A stretch of 64,000 nucleotides of DNA from Chitinophagaceae bacterium IBVUCB2 (GTDB lineage Bacteria > Bacteroidota > Bacteroidia > Chitinophagales > Chitinophagaceae), in contig NFUV01000002.1 of assembly GCA_002127295.1 (NCBI GenBank), positions 620,001 through 684,000 on the forward strand, given 5' to 3'. Shown here piece after piece: positions 28,369-37,870 of the stretch; positions within the stretch are counted from its first letter, which is position 1, and each line of letters begins with the position of its first letter. The notes below the pieces were generated by a model. It worked only from the letters and a program-made list of their open reading frames with translations. It was not told where the DNA came from and ran no database searches. The position numbers were made by a program, and so were the translations under genes.

Positions 28369-29265
28369 ATGAGCCATCCTAAGGGAAAGCTAATAGCCAT
28401 CGGAGGAGCAGAGGACAAAGGGACCAATTTAGAGACCGGACAAGTTTACCGTAATAACCTTAATTTTTTTGAGCTTGGCATTCTACGCCGGGTTGTTGAA
28501 GAAGCAGGGGGCGCCGCTGCCCGAATAGAAGTTATCACTACTGCTTCCATGATTCCGTATGAAGTAGGAGAAAATTATCTCAATGCATTTGGTAAAATTG
28601 GGTGCACCAATATCGGGGTTATGCATATTCGGACAAGACAAGATGCAATGAATAATGAATTCATTGAACGTATCCGTCAATGCGATGGAGTTATGTTCAG
28701 TGGCGGTAACCAGTTGCGGTTGAGTGCTACTGATGGAGGAACAGAATTTTTATCCCTTTTGAAAAAAAGGTATAGAGACGAGGAAGGTTTTGTAGTTGCC
28801 GGCACTAGTGCGGGTGCAATGGCGATGAGCAATACTATGATTTATGAGGGTAACGCTGCAAGGGCACACCTGAAAGGTGAAGTAAAAATTACAACTGGTC
28901 TTGGTTTTTTGGACAATGTAATCGTTGATTCGCATTTTGAAAAAAGAGGCCGGTTTGGCAGATTGTCACAGGCAGTGGCTGCTAATCCCGGCTGTATTGG
29001 TATAGGGCTGGGAGAAGATACTGGTATGTTGATTACAGAAGGAAATAAGATGGAAGCAATAGGTAGTGGGTTAGTAATAATTATTGACGGGCATGATATT
29101 CTGCACTCCAATATTGCTGATATACCGGATGGTAATCCCATCAGCCTGGAAAATCTGAAAGTGCATTTTTGTGAGAAGGGTAATGGTTACCTGATAAATG
29201 AAAGAAAGTTTTTGCCGGAGGCTTCGGAAGGTGCTGTTATAAGAAAGCAGGTAAATATTGAATGA
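28369..29265 (+). CDS. cphB: Cyanophycinase
   Basis: 298 residues, serine peptidase family S51. It hydrolyses cyanophycin to beta-Asp-Arg dipeptides. The nucleophile is Ser147 in GTSAGA (145-150). SGGNQLRL near 111-118 and VDSHFEKRGRFGRL near 185-198 are typical of cyanophycinases as opposed to peptidase E. It has no signal peptide, so it acts in the cytoplasm on the cphA product. Followed by a strong terminator. Confidence 0.93.
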   Translation: MSHPKGKLIAIGGAEDKGTNLETGQVYRNNLNFFELGILRRVVEEAGGAAARIEVITTASMIPYEVGENYLNAFGKIGCTNIGVMHIRTRQDAMNNEFIERIRQCDGVMFSGGNQLRLSATDGGTEFLSLLKKRYRDEEGFVVAGTSAGAMAMSNTMIYEGNAARAHLKGEVKITTGLGFLDNVIVDSHFEKRGRFGRLSQAVAANPGCIGIGLGEDTGMLITEGNKMEAIGSGLVIIIDGHDILHSNIADIPDGNPISLENLKVHFCEKGNGYLINERKFLPEASEGAVIRKQVNIE

Positions 29266-29294
29266 GCTCCTTCAAGCAACTATAATAAATAGTT

Positions 29295-29327
29295 AAGCAT
29301 CTGGTTATCCGGATGCTTTGTTTTTTT
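29295..29327 (+). terminator. Rho-independent terminator of cphB
   Basis: 10-bp stem with one T-G wobble (29295-29304 with 29309-29318), TTAT loop, then TG and seven T. About 30 bases after the cphB stop. Confidence 0.85.
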
Positions 29328-29350
29328 ACATTTAGGTAATAATCATAATT

Positions 29351-30025
29351 ATGAAGCAAATTCTCTTCTTCTCCTTGGTTATAATAGCCTTTTCTTTTGC
29401 TCCGCAAAAAAAAAGTAAAATTATTTTTTTTGGTGACTCTATTACGGAGCTTGGCGTAAAAGACAAACCCTACAAAGGTTATATTCTCCAATTGGATAGT
29501 ATATCTAAAGCAGAAAAAAAAGGGGAGGAGTATGATTTTATAGGCTCCGGAATAAGTGCAAATAAAGTATATGATTTGTATTTACGATTAGAGGAAGATG
29601 TATTGAGCAAAAACCCTGATGTAGTAGTAATTTATGTAGGTGTAAATGATGTGTGGCATAAAACATTGTTAGGTACTGGCACAGATGCTGATAAGTTTGA
29701 GAAATTTTATCTCGCTATATTGAAAAAATTGAAAGATAAAAATATCAAAGCAATTCTTTGCACACCGGCAGTAGTGGGAGAGAAGACAGATATGAGCAAC
29801 TCATTAGATGGCGACCTGAACCGTTATAGCAATATTATCAGGGACATAGCGAAAAAAAATAATTTACCGTTAATAGACCTTCGCCAAAATTTTTTAGAAT
29901 ACATAAAAGATAATAATCCTAACAACCAGGAAAAAAATATTTTAACGTACGACAAAGTACATTTGAATACTAAAGGCAACCAATTTGTGGCCGAGTTAAT
30001 GTGGAAGGCTATAAAAAAAATGTGA
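29351..30025 (+). CDS. Secreted SGNH/GDSL hydrolase
   Basis: 224 residues with an N-terminal signal-like segment (residues 1-17). Block I GDSIT has Ser30, block III GVND has Asn99, and block V has Asp201 and His204 in DKVH, so the full SGNH catalytic set is present. Such enzymes are esterases or acyl-hydrolases, often on glycans or lipids; the substrate cannot be told. A near-consensus TACATTTA lies 17 bases upstream. Convergent with tyrS. Confidence 0.9.
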   Translation: MKQILFFSLVIIAFSFAPQKKSKIIFFGDSITELGVKDKPYKGYILQLDSISKAEKKGEEYDFIGSGISANKVYDLYLRLEEDVLSKNPDVVVIYVGVNDVWHKTLLGTGTDADKFEKFYLAILKKLKDKNIKAILCTPAVVGEKTDMSNSLDGDLNRYSNIIRDIAKKNNLPLIDLRQNFLEYIKDNNPNNQEKNILTYDKVHLNTKGNQFVAELMWKAIKKM

Positions 30026-30051
30026 TTGTTAATCAGTAAAAAGAAACTTTA

Positions 30052-31329
30052 TTATATCGCTTTTATCAGGTAGTAATTCTTTTTTCCTTTTTGTACAAGT
30101 AAATAGGTATTGTGTAATAGTAAAGAACTGTCAACTTTAAAATTAATTTCCTCCACTTTATTCCTATTAATACTTATACCTCCGCCCTGTACTGTTTTTC
30201 TTGCTTCCCCTTTGCTTGGAAAAATGGAAGTGTCGGCAAGAAAAGAAACTATATCAATACCGGCGGCAATTTTTTCTTTTGATAGATCAGATTTTATTAC
30301 ACCGGCCATTCCTTCAAGGTCTTCAATACTCAGGCTTTCTGCAGGAGCATTTTGATTGGCAAAAAGTTTTTGTGTTGTTTCAATAGCGTTTTTCAATTCT
30401 TCTTTACCATGTACAAGGCTGGTAATTTCTTCGGCCAGCTTTTTTTGTATCAATCTTTGCCCCGGATCATTTCGGTGTGCAGTTAATATATTCTCTGTTT
30501 CTTCTTTTGTAAGAAAGGTGAAAATTTTAATCCATTTTTCTGCATCTGCATCGCTTGCATTGAGCCAAAACTGGTAGAATTGATAAGGGCTTGTGCGGTT
30601 TGGATCAAGCCAAACATTTCCAGATTCTGTTTTACCAAATTTTCCACCATCTGCTTTTGTAACAAGTGGGTTTGTAAAAACAAATGCTTCCCCCCCGCAT
30701 TTTCTGCGAATTAATTCTGTACCCGTTGTCATATTTCCCCACTGATCGCTTCCTCCCATTTGCAGTTTGCAATTTTTATGCTGATACAACCAATAAAAAT
30801 CATAACCCTGCATCATCTGGTATGCAAATTCTGTATAACTAATTCCAGTTTCTCCTTCAATCCTTTTTTTTACACTGTCTTTGGCCATCATGTAATTAAC
30901 AGTAATATGTTTGCCGGCATCTCTCAAAAAATCAATAAATGAAATGGTTTTGAACCAATCGTAATTGTTAGCCAGCTCAGCGGAATTGGGCAGTGATGGG
31001 TTGAAATCAAGAAATTTTTCTAGCTGAGCTTTAATACCCGCAACATTTTTTTGAAGGGTCTCTTCACTCAGAAGATTTCTTTCTTCACTTTTTCCACTGG
31101 GGTCGCCAACCATTCCTGTTGCACCGCCAATTAAGGCTATGGGTTTATGTCCAGCTTTTTGAAAATGAATTAAGAGAATAATGGGTACGAGGCTACCAAT
31201 ATGCAGACTGTCTGCGGTAGGGTCAAATCCAATATAACCCGTTGTAACTTCTTTTTTAAGTTGTTCCTCTGTTCCGGGCATAATGTCCGAAATCATTCCC
31301 CTCCATCGTAATTCTTCTATCAAATTCAT
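30052..31329 (-). CDS. tyrS: Tyrosyl-tRNA synthetase
   Basis: 425 residues, class I synthetase of the bacterial TyrRS type. HIGH motif appears as HIGS at 43-46, KMSKS as KFGKT at 230-234 and QMGGSDQWGN at 190-199. The C-terminal S4-like domain (about 355-420) binds tRNA. It charges tRNA-Tyr, one copy of which (GUA) is in the tuf cluster of this window. A TACTTTTG box lies 20 bases upstream. Confidence 0.97.
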   Translation of the reverse strand: MNLIEELRWRGMISDIMPGTEEQLKKEVTTGYIGFDPTADSLHIGSLVPIILLIHFQKAGHKPIALIGGATGMVGDPSGKSEERNLLSEETLQKNVAGIKAQLEKFLDFNPSLPNSAELANNYDWFKTISFIDFLRDAGKHITVNYMMAKDSVKKRIEGETGISYTEFAYQMMQGYDFYWLYQHKNCKLQMGGSDQWGNMTTGTELIRRKCGGEAFVFTNPLVTKADGGKFGKTESGNVWLDPNRTSPYQFYQFWLNASDADAEKWIKIFTFLTKEETENILTAHRNDPGQRLIQKKLAEEITSLVHGKEELKNAIETTQKLFANQNAPAESLSIEDLEGMAGVIKSDLSKEKIAAGIDIVSFLADTSIFPSKGEARKTVQGGGISINRNKVEEINFKVDSSLLLHNTYLLVQKGKKNYYLIKAI

Positions 31330-31349
31330 ATCTAAAGCAGTGATTTACA

Positions 31350-31357
31350 CAAAAGTA
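31350..31357 (-). promoter_or_regulatory. TAnnTTTG -7 box of tyrS
   Basis: Minus-strand TACTTTTG, exact match, 20 bases before the tyrS ATG. Confidence 0.55.
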
Positions 31358-31533
31358 AGGCAGAATAATATAGCCTGTTATTAAAGGCAATAATTTTCTA
31401 AGTAATTCGTTTTCAATATCTGCTCTTTTTGCCACCAAACCTATGATTTTACAGGCTTTAAGACTAATTTTACAGCAATCCCGTACTTAATGAAAGCATA
31501 CCTCAGCCATTTGCTTATTAGAAAATTCTATGA

Positions 31534-32646
31534 ATGAAAACGAACCGTTTATACCTATCAATTCTTACTTTTTTATTTTTCTCTTCTGCCAACGCACAAT
31601 TCAGAAAATATTCCAATGAGTTTTTGAATATTGGAGCTGGAGCCCGGGGTTTAGCCATGGGTAGTGCACAGGTAGCCTCTGTAAATGATGGCACTGCAGG
31701 TTATTGGAATCCCGCTGGCCTTGTTGGTGTAAAAGACCAGCCGCAAATTAACCTGATGCATGCCGAATATTTTGCTGGTATTGGCAAATATGATTACGCA
31801 AGCATTGCTTTTCCTACCTCCAATAACAAACGTACTATTGGTATTACTGGTTTACGCTTTGCTGTTGATGATATAATGAACACATTATTCCTGGTAGAAC
31901 CAGACGGTTCTATTAATTATAATAATATTCAGGCTTTTTCTTCAGCAGATTATGCATTTATTTTTTCATTTGCACAGAAGATAAAAGAGAAGGCCAATAA
32001 GAATGTAAACTTTGGTTTGAATGCAAAAGTAATTCATCGCAGTGTAGGCAAATTTGCAAAAGCCTGGGGTTTTGGTTTAGATGCCGGCTTGCAAATTCGT
32101 AGTAATAAATGGCGTTTTGGAATTGCTGGCCGTGATATAACCAGCACATTCAATGCCTGGTCTTTTACTTTCACTGAAAGAGAGAAAGAAGTTTTATACC
32201 TCACAAATAACGAAATACCGGTTAAATCGACTGAGTTAACTGCCCCCAGGGTTGTGCTTGGTATAGCCAGAGAGTTTCTTTTGGGAAAAAAATCAAGCTT
32301 ATTAGCTGAAGCAAATATTGACATTACGTTTGATGGGCAAAGAAACACATTGATAAGCTCTAACCCCGTAAGTGCCGATCCCAAATTGGGATTGGAATTG
32401 AATGTAAATAATGTTTTTTTTCTGCGTGGCGGGATAAATAATTTTCAAAAGGCATTAGCTGATGGTGATACAGTAAACCAACGAAAAGTATGGATATATC
32501 AGCCGAGTGCAGGGGCAGGTTTCCGTATTCAGAATGTAACAATTGATTATTCTTTTACTAACCTGGCCAACCAGTCAAATCCTTTATTTACCCATGTATT
32601 TTCTTTACAACTAAACCTGGTGGGTAAAAAAGAGAAAACTAACTAA
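31534..32646 (+). CDS. porV2: PorV/PorQ-family outer membrane protein, PorV2-like
   Basis: 370 residues. Signal peptide (residues 1-22, ending NAQ), then a beta-barrel of the PorV/PorQ type that opens with GAGARGLAMGSAQVA and YWNPAGL. PorV carries T9SS cargo from the translocon to the PorU sortase at the cell surface. The neighbour 29 bases downstream is a C25 peptidase-like protein, so the pair fits the PorV2-PorU2 variant rather than the canonical porU-porV pair; that naming is recall of annotation practice, not proof. Confidence 0.8.
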   Translation: MKTNRLYLSILTFLFFSSANAQFRKYSNEFLNIGAGARGLAMGSAQVASVNDGTAGYWNPAGLVGVKDQPQINLMHAEYFAGIGKYDYASIAFPTSNNKRTIGITGLRFAVDDIMNTLFLVEPDGSINYNNIQAFSSADYAFIFSFAQKIKEKANKNVNFGLNAKVIHRSVGKFAKAWGFGLDAGLQIRSNKWRFGIAGRDITSTFNAWSFTFTEREKEVLYLTNNEIPVKSTELTAPRVVLGIAREFLLGKKSSLLAEANIDITFDGQRNTLISSNPVSADPKLGLELNVNNVFFLRGGINNFQKALADGDTVNQRKVWIYQPSAGAGFRIQNVTIDYSFTNLANQSNPLFTHVFSLQLNLVGKKEKTN

Positions 32647-32675
32647 ACTAATTGTACCCGATAAAATTTGCGTTC

Positions 32676-35600
32676 ATGAAAAAATTTTTACTTACGTTAT
32701 CGATTTTTGTGAGTGTCATTGCACAAGCACAGACGTATAATAACGAGTGGATTGATTATAACAAAACGTATTATAAATTTAAAGTTTGGGTTACGGGTTT
32801 GTATCGTATTAATCAACCCGCCCTTTCTGCTATGGGGTTAGGTGCCATCCCTGCTGAGCAATTTCAGCTATGGCGTAATGGGCAGGAAATTCCGCTGTAT
32901 ACATCCGTTCAAACAGGGACAATGTCTGGCAGCGATTATATTGAGTTTTGGGGAGAAATGGCTGATGGCAAACCCGATAAAAGTTTATACCGAAATCCTG
33001 ATTACCAATTAAATGACAAATGGAGTGGGCAAACAGATACGGCTGCATTTTTCCTTACGGTAAATACATCAGGCAATAATTTAAGATTTTCTCCTACAGC
33101 GAACAATTTGGGTGGACCGCTGCCGACTGTCGAACCCTTTTTTTTACATAACGAAGAGACTTATTATAATGAAATTTTTAACCAGGGCTTTGGAGCTGTA
33201 GTGGGGTCTACTATTTATTCCTCTGCGTATGATATTGGAGAGGGCTTAACTTCTGCAAATCTTGGTACCGGTGGTATACGTACTGTTACACTTTCCAATC
33301 TCCATATATATACTGGTCCTGGTGCGCCGGACGCTACTTTTAAACTCAATGCAGCAGGTAATTCGTTAACACCACGCCAGGTTGAGGTCAGCATCAATAG
33401 TAATCCTATCCTTAACCAAACAATGGATTTTTACGATTACATTAAAGCTACCACAACAGTTCCGTTAGCTAATATTAGTTCGGGAACAGCGGCCATTCAG
33501 ATAAAAAATGCTTCAACTACGGCGAATGACAGAATGGTAATAGCTAAACATCAATTGATTTATCCCCGCATTTTTGATTTTGGAGGGAACAAAAATTTCT
33601 ATTTCGAATTATCAGCAAATCCCGCAGGAAATTATTTAGAGATTACAAACTTTAATCACAATGGAACAGCACCCATATTGTATGATATTACAAATGGAAA
33701 AAGATATGTTGTTAATATCGATAATCCCTTAATATTAAAAGTTCTCTTACTTCCTTCCGCAAGTGCCAGAAAACTTATACTTGTAAGCCATGATGCTTCA
33801 AATATTGCGCAAATTACAACTGCACAACAACGAAATTTTGTTAACCTTACTCTTGCTGCAAACCAGGGAAATTATTTAATTATCAGCCATCCTGTTTTAA
33901 CAAATGGAACAGGAGGAGCAAACCCGGTTAATGATTACAGAGCATATAGAAGCTCGGCCGTGGGAGGTGGGTTTAATGCAAAAGTGTATATGATTGATGA
34001 ATTAATTGATCAGTTTGGCTTTGGTATAACTAAGACACCACTGAGTATTAGAAATTTTTTAATGTGGGCCAGAAGAAATTTTACTACTGGTGAGATCAAG
34101 AATGTATTTCTAATTGGGAAATCTGTATTGTATTATCAATATCGTAGTAACAGGGCTCATGCTGACATTGAGAAATTGGCATTAATACCATCTTTTGGTT
34201 CTCCGGGTTCTGATATATTATTAAGCTGCGAGCCGGGTAGTGAAATACCGGTTACCCCTATTGGCCGTCTTTCAGTTATAAAAGCCGATGAGATAACTGT
34301 TTATTTAAATAAAGTAAAACAGTATGAGCAGGCCCAAAAAGTTTCATCACCTTCAATAAATGACCAGCAGTGGAAGAAAAATATAGTACATATAGTTGGC
34401 GCCAGCGATCAGAATTTACAAAGAATCCTGGATATTAATATGACTAACTATAAAGCCATAGCGCAGGATACACTGTATGGTGCTAACGTCCATACATTCA
34501 GTAAAACATCTACAGACCCTGTTGAGCAATCAAACAGTGTAAGATTGAAAAGTCTCTTTACTGAAGGTATCGGAGTGCTTACCTATTTCGGTCACTCTTC
34601 TGCTACTACATTAGAATATAATCTTGATGACCCGCAGAACTATAACAACACAGGGAAATATCCGTTGTTTATTTTTCTTGGTTGTAACGCAGGTAATTTT
34701 TTCAACTTTAATTTGGCCAGGTTACAAACCAATGAAACAATATCTGAAAAATATGTATTGGCAAATGAACGGGGGGGTATAGCATCATTGGCAAGTAGTT
34801 CATTGGGAATCGTTCACTACCTGGATATTTATAATACCAGGACATATGATGCTTTCTCAAAAACGAAGTATGGTAAATCTATAGGCGAGATAATGAAAGA
34901 AACGATTACCCAGGTATTTAATCTCACCACACAAAATGATCTATATGCAAGAATGCAATGTGAGCAGACAACTTTGCATGGTGATCCAGCGTTGAAATTA
35001 AATGGATTTGATAAGCCAGATTATGCTATTGAAGACCCTTTGGTTAAAGTTACGCCGTCATTTATATCAGTAGCGGAGTCATTTTTTAAACTTGACGCTA
35101 AGTTTTTAAACTTAGGAAGAGCTACTAATAAGGAAATAGTAATAGAAATAAAAAGAACTTATCCTGACCTTACAACCGAAGTAATTCATCGTGAAACTAT
35201 TCCGGGCATCCGGTTTGCTGACTCTCTTACTTATAATATTCCAATTGTAGCTACAAGGGATAAAGGACTCAATAAGATTACAGTAACAGTTGATGCAGAT
35301 AATTCTGTGGATGAGTTATATGAAACAAATAATACGATTACAAAAGATGTATTCATTTTCGAAGATGAGGCCCGCCCTATCTATCCATATGCTTATTCAA
35401 TTGTTAACAGGCAGGATATTAAATTAATAGCATCTACTGCCAATCCATTTGTTTCTCTTCGCCAGTATAATATGGAGATCGATACCACTGAGTTATTTAA
35501 TTCCGCATTAAAAGTTACAAAGTCTATAAATTCAACCGGTGGTGTGTTGGAGTTTATTCCAGGTTTTACTTTCCGGGATAGTACCGTTTATTATTGGAGA

Positions 35601-37730
35601 GTGGCGGCTGTTCCAACATCTGGTTCTCCACTTTGGAATACATCTTCATTTATTTATTTGCCGAATAGCGATTTAGGTTTTACACAGTCACATTATTACC
35701 AACACGTTAAATCAGATAAAAATAATATTTCCTTAGATGCCCAATCAAGAAACTGGAAATTCGATTCAAGCGGACATTTCATTTTTGCTAAGAATGGTGT
35801 GTTTTTAACTGCAACTAACCAGGAGGGTGATTTGATCGTATCTCCTGATGGTATTCCATTTATTAGAAGTGCCTGTATTGGATACTCTCTTATATTTAAC
35901 ATTTTTAACCCACTGACTTTTCAGCCTAATCTTAATGAAACAGGACGGTATGGAACGCCTCTGCCTTGTACTCCAACCAGGAGATGGAATTATGAGTTTA
36001 GTTATTTAACAACGGCAACAAGAAAACTAGCCCGAGACTTTATGGACTCCATTCCTGAAGGGTATATTGTTGTTGTAAGAAATATTATGAATGCAGGGCA
36101 GGTAGGCGGATATATTAATGATTGGATAGCAGATGAACCAACTCTTGGAGCAGGAAATACGCTATATCATAAATTAAAGAATGTTGGCTTTAACATGCTC
36201 GACTCTTTTACTCAATCCCGTGCTTTTATACACATGTATGTAAAAGGGAATAATGGCTTTACACCTATCTCAGCAGTAAGCCATGGTGCATACGATGTTA
36301 TTTCATTGACTGGAGATTTTATGACTCCGGATACGGTGGGTTATATTACCTCGCCTGCTTTTGGAAGAGCCAAAGCATGGAAGGATGTACAATGGCGTGG
36401 TACAGTAGCTCCGGATGTAACGCCAGGTGACACACCCAAGCTTGATATCATTGGTGTCGCAAGCTCCGGCCAGGAAGATGTTTTGTTCTCTGGGCTGGAT
36501 GTTAACCAGCAAGATTTTAATATAAGCAGCATTAATGCTGAATTATATCCTTATTTAAAACTGAGAATGAGAAATGCCGACTCAATTCATTATACCGCAT
36601 ACCAACTAAAATTCTGGAAAGTTTCTTATGATCCTGTTCCAGAGGGTGTAATTGCTCCCAATATATATTTAAAAGTCAAAGACACTGTTGATGTAGGGGA
36701 GCCTGTGGACTTTAAAATTGCTTTTAAAAATGTAACCAATGTAGATTTTGATAGCGTAAAAGTTAAGATGGTAATTACAGATAAGAATAATGTACCACAT
36801 ATAATACCCATACCAAGAAAGAGAAAACTACCGGGAAATGATCCGGTGAATGACACTCTGCATGTAGGCACCTTAATCAATACACAGAATTTCTCTGGTT
36901 TGAATACCGTGTATCTCGAAGCAAACCCTGATGATGATCAGCCAGAGCAGTACCATTTCAATAATTTTGCCTTCCGTAATTTGTATGTAAAAGCTGATAG
37001 TCTGAGTCCGCTATTAGATGTAACATTTGATGGAGTACATATTTTGAACAGGGATATCGTTTCTTCAAAACCAGATATTGTTATAAAACTGAAGGATGAA
37101 TCAAAATGGATGATATTAAACGATACTTCCCTTCTTACATTAAATGTTCGCTATCCAAATGGAGTTATAAGGCGATTTTATTTTAATAATGATACGTTGC
37201 AATTTACACCAGCCGGTCAGGCACCAAGCGTTGATAATACGGCAATGATTAATTTTAAACCCTACTTTACCGAAGATGGGGAGTATGAATTAATTGTAAC
37301 TGGAAAAGATAGAAGCGAAAATTCTGCAGGCGCAATAGAGTACAGAATAATATTTGAAGTGATAAATAAGCCAATGATTTCAAATATGCTTAATTATCCT
37401 AATCCATTTACTACATCAACAGCCTTTGTCTTCACAATAACAGGTAGCGAAGTTCCTCAGAACATAAAGATTGAGATAATGACCATTACGGGAAAAATTG
37501 TTCGGGAAATTACTAAAGATGAATTAGGTCCACTCCAAATCGGACGAAATATAACCGAATTTAAATGGGATGGTACCGACCAGTACGGACAAAAACTGGC
37601 AAATGGCATTTATCTATACAGGGTGGTTACAAATCTGAATGGTAAATCATTAGATAAGTATAAATCACAGAATGACAAGACTGATAAATATTTTAATAAA
37701 GGTTACGGTAAAATGTACCTGATGCGATAA
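32676..37730 (+). CDS. porU2: Gingipain-like C25 peptidase, PorU2-like T9SS sortase
   Basis: 1684 residues from the ATG at 32676, which gives signal peptide MKKFLLTLSIFVSVIAQAQ; an upstream in-frame TTG at 32652 is less likely. The catalytic dyad of the C25 family is visible: His640 in YFGHSS and Cys670 in FLGCNAG, 30 residues apart. C-terminal to it are a CARDB-like segment (VDELYETNN) and a final FlgD-like Ig domain (PNPF ... NGIYLYRV). PorU cleaves T9SS C-terminal signals and links cargo to A-LPS. Its neighbour is the PorV-like protein. Followed by a strong terminator. Confidence 0.8.
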   Translation: MKKFLLTLSIFVSVIAQAQTYNNEWIDYNKTYYKFKVWVTGLYRINQPALSAMGLGAIPAEQFQLWRNGQEIPLYTSVQTGTMSGSDYIEFWGEMADGKPDKSLYRNPDYQLNDKWSGQTDTAAFFLTVNTSGNNLRFSPTANNLGGPLPTVEPFFLHNEETYYNEIFNQGFGAVVGSTIYSSAYDIGEGLTSANLGTGGIRTVTLSNLHIYTGPGAPDATFKLNAAGNSLTPRQVEVSINSNPILNQTMDFYDYIKATTTVPLANISSGTAAIQIKNASTTANDRMVIAKHQLIYPRIFDFGGNKNFYFELSANPAGNYLEITNFNHNGTAPILYDITNGKRYVVNIDNPLILKVLLLPSASARKLILVSHDASNIAQITTAQQRNFVNLTLAANQGNYLIISHPVLTNGTGGANPVNDYRAYRSSAVGGGFNAKVYMIDELIDQFGFGITKTPLSIRNFLMWARRNFTTGEIKNVFLIGKSVLYYQYRSNRAHADIEKLALIPSFGSPGSDILLSCEPGSEIPVTPIGRLSVIKADEITVYLNKVKQYEQAQKVSSPSINDQQWKKNIVHIVGASDQNLQRILDINMTNYKAIAQDTLYGANVHTFSKTSTDPVEQSNSVRLKSLFTEGIGVLTYFGHSSATTLEYNLDDPQNYNNTGKYPLFIFLGCNAGNFFNFNLARLQTNETISEKYVLANERGGIASLASSSLGIVHYLDIYNTRTYDAFSKTKYGKSIGEIMKETITQVFNLTTQNDLYARMQCEQTTLHGDPALKLNGFDKPDYAIEDPLVKVTPSFISVAESFFKLDAKFLNLGRATNKEIVIEIKRTYPDLTTEVIHRETIPGIRFADSLTYNIPIVATRDKGLNKITVTVDADNSVDELYETNNTITKDVFIFEDEARPIYPYAYSIVNRQDIKLIASTANPFVSLRQYNMEIDTTELFNSALKVTKSINSTGGVLEFIPGFTFRDSTVYYWRVAAVPTSGSPLWNTSSFIYLPNSDLGFTQSHYYQHVKSDKNNISLDAQSRNWKFDSSGHFIFAKNGVFLTATNQEGDLIVSPDGIPFIRSACIGYSLIFNIFNPLTFQPNLNETGRYGTPLPCTPTRRWNYEFSYLTTATRKLARDFMDSIPEGYIVVVRNIMNAGQVGGYINDWIADEPTLGAGNTLYHKLKNVGFNMLDSFTQSRAFIHMYVKGNNGFTPISAVSHGAYDVISLTGDFMTPDTVGYITSPAFGRAKAWKDVQWRGTVAPDVTPGDTPKLDIIGVASSGQEDVLFSGLDVNQQDFNISSINAELYPYLKLRMRNADSIHYTAYQLKFWKVSYDPVPEGVIAPNIYLKVKDTVDVGEPVDFKIAFKNVTNVDFDSVKVKMVITDKNNVPHIIPIPRKRKLPGNDPVNDTLHVGTLINTQNFSGLNTVYLEANPDDDQPEQYHFNNFAFRNLYVKADSLSPLLDVTFDGVHILNRDIVSSKPDIVIKLKDESKWMILNDTSLLTLNVRYPNGVIRRFYFNNDTLQFTPAGQAPSVDNTAMINFKPYFTEDGEYELIVTGKDRSENSAGAIEYRIIFEVINKPMISNMLNYPNPFTTSTAFVFTITGSEVPQNIKIEIMTITGKIVREITKDELGPLQIGRNITEFKWDGTDQYGQKLANGIYLYRVVTNLNGKSLDKYKSQNDKTDKYFNKGYGKMYLMR

Positions 37731-37750
37731 TCAGCAATTTGTAAAAGTTT

Positions 37751-37781
37751 AAAGGAGAGTGTATATCACTCTCCTTTTTTT
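37751..37781 (+). terminator. Rho-independent terminator of porV2-porU2
   Basis: GGAGAGTG/CACTCTCC 8-bp stem extended by three A-T pairs, TATAT loop, run of seven T. 20 bases after the stop. Confidence 0.93.
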
Positions 37782-37843
37782 ATGACATATATATTGATTT
37801 ACAAAAGTTCCCCTTTTCAAAACAACCTCTACCTGACTTGTTA

Positions 37844-37851
37844 TACATTTG
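37844..37851 (+). promoter_or_regulatory. TAnnTTTG -7 box of hscA
   Basis: TACATTTG, exact match, 19 bases before the ATG. Confidence 0.6.
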
Positions 37852-37870
37852 CAGACATTGAATTTAGAAA

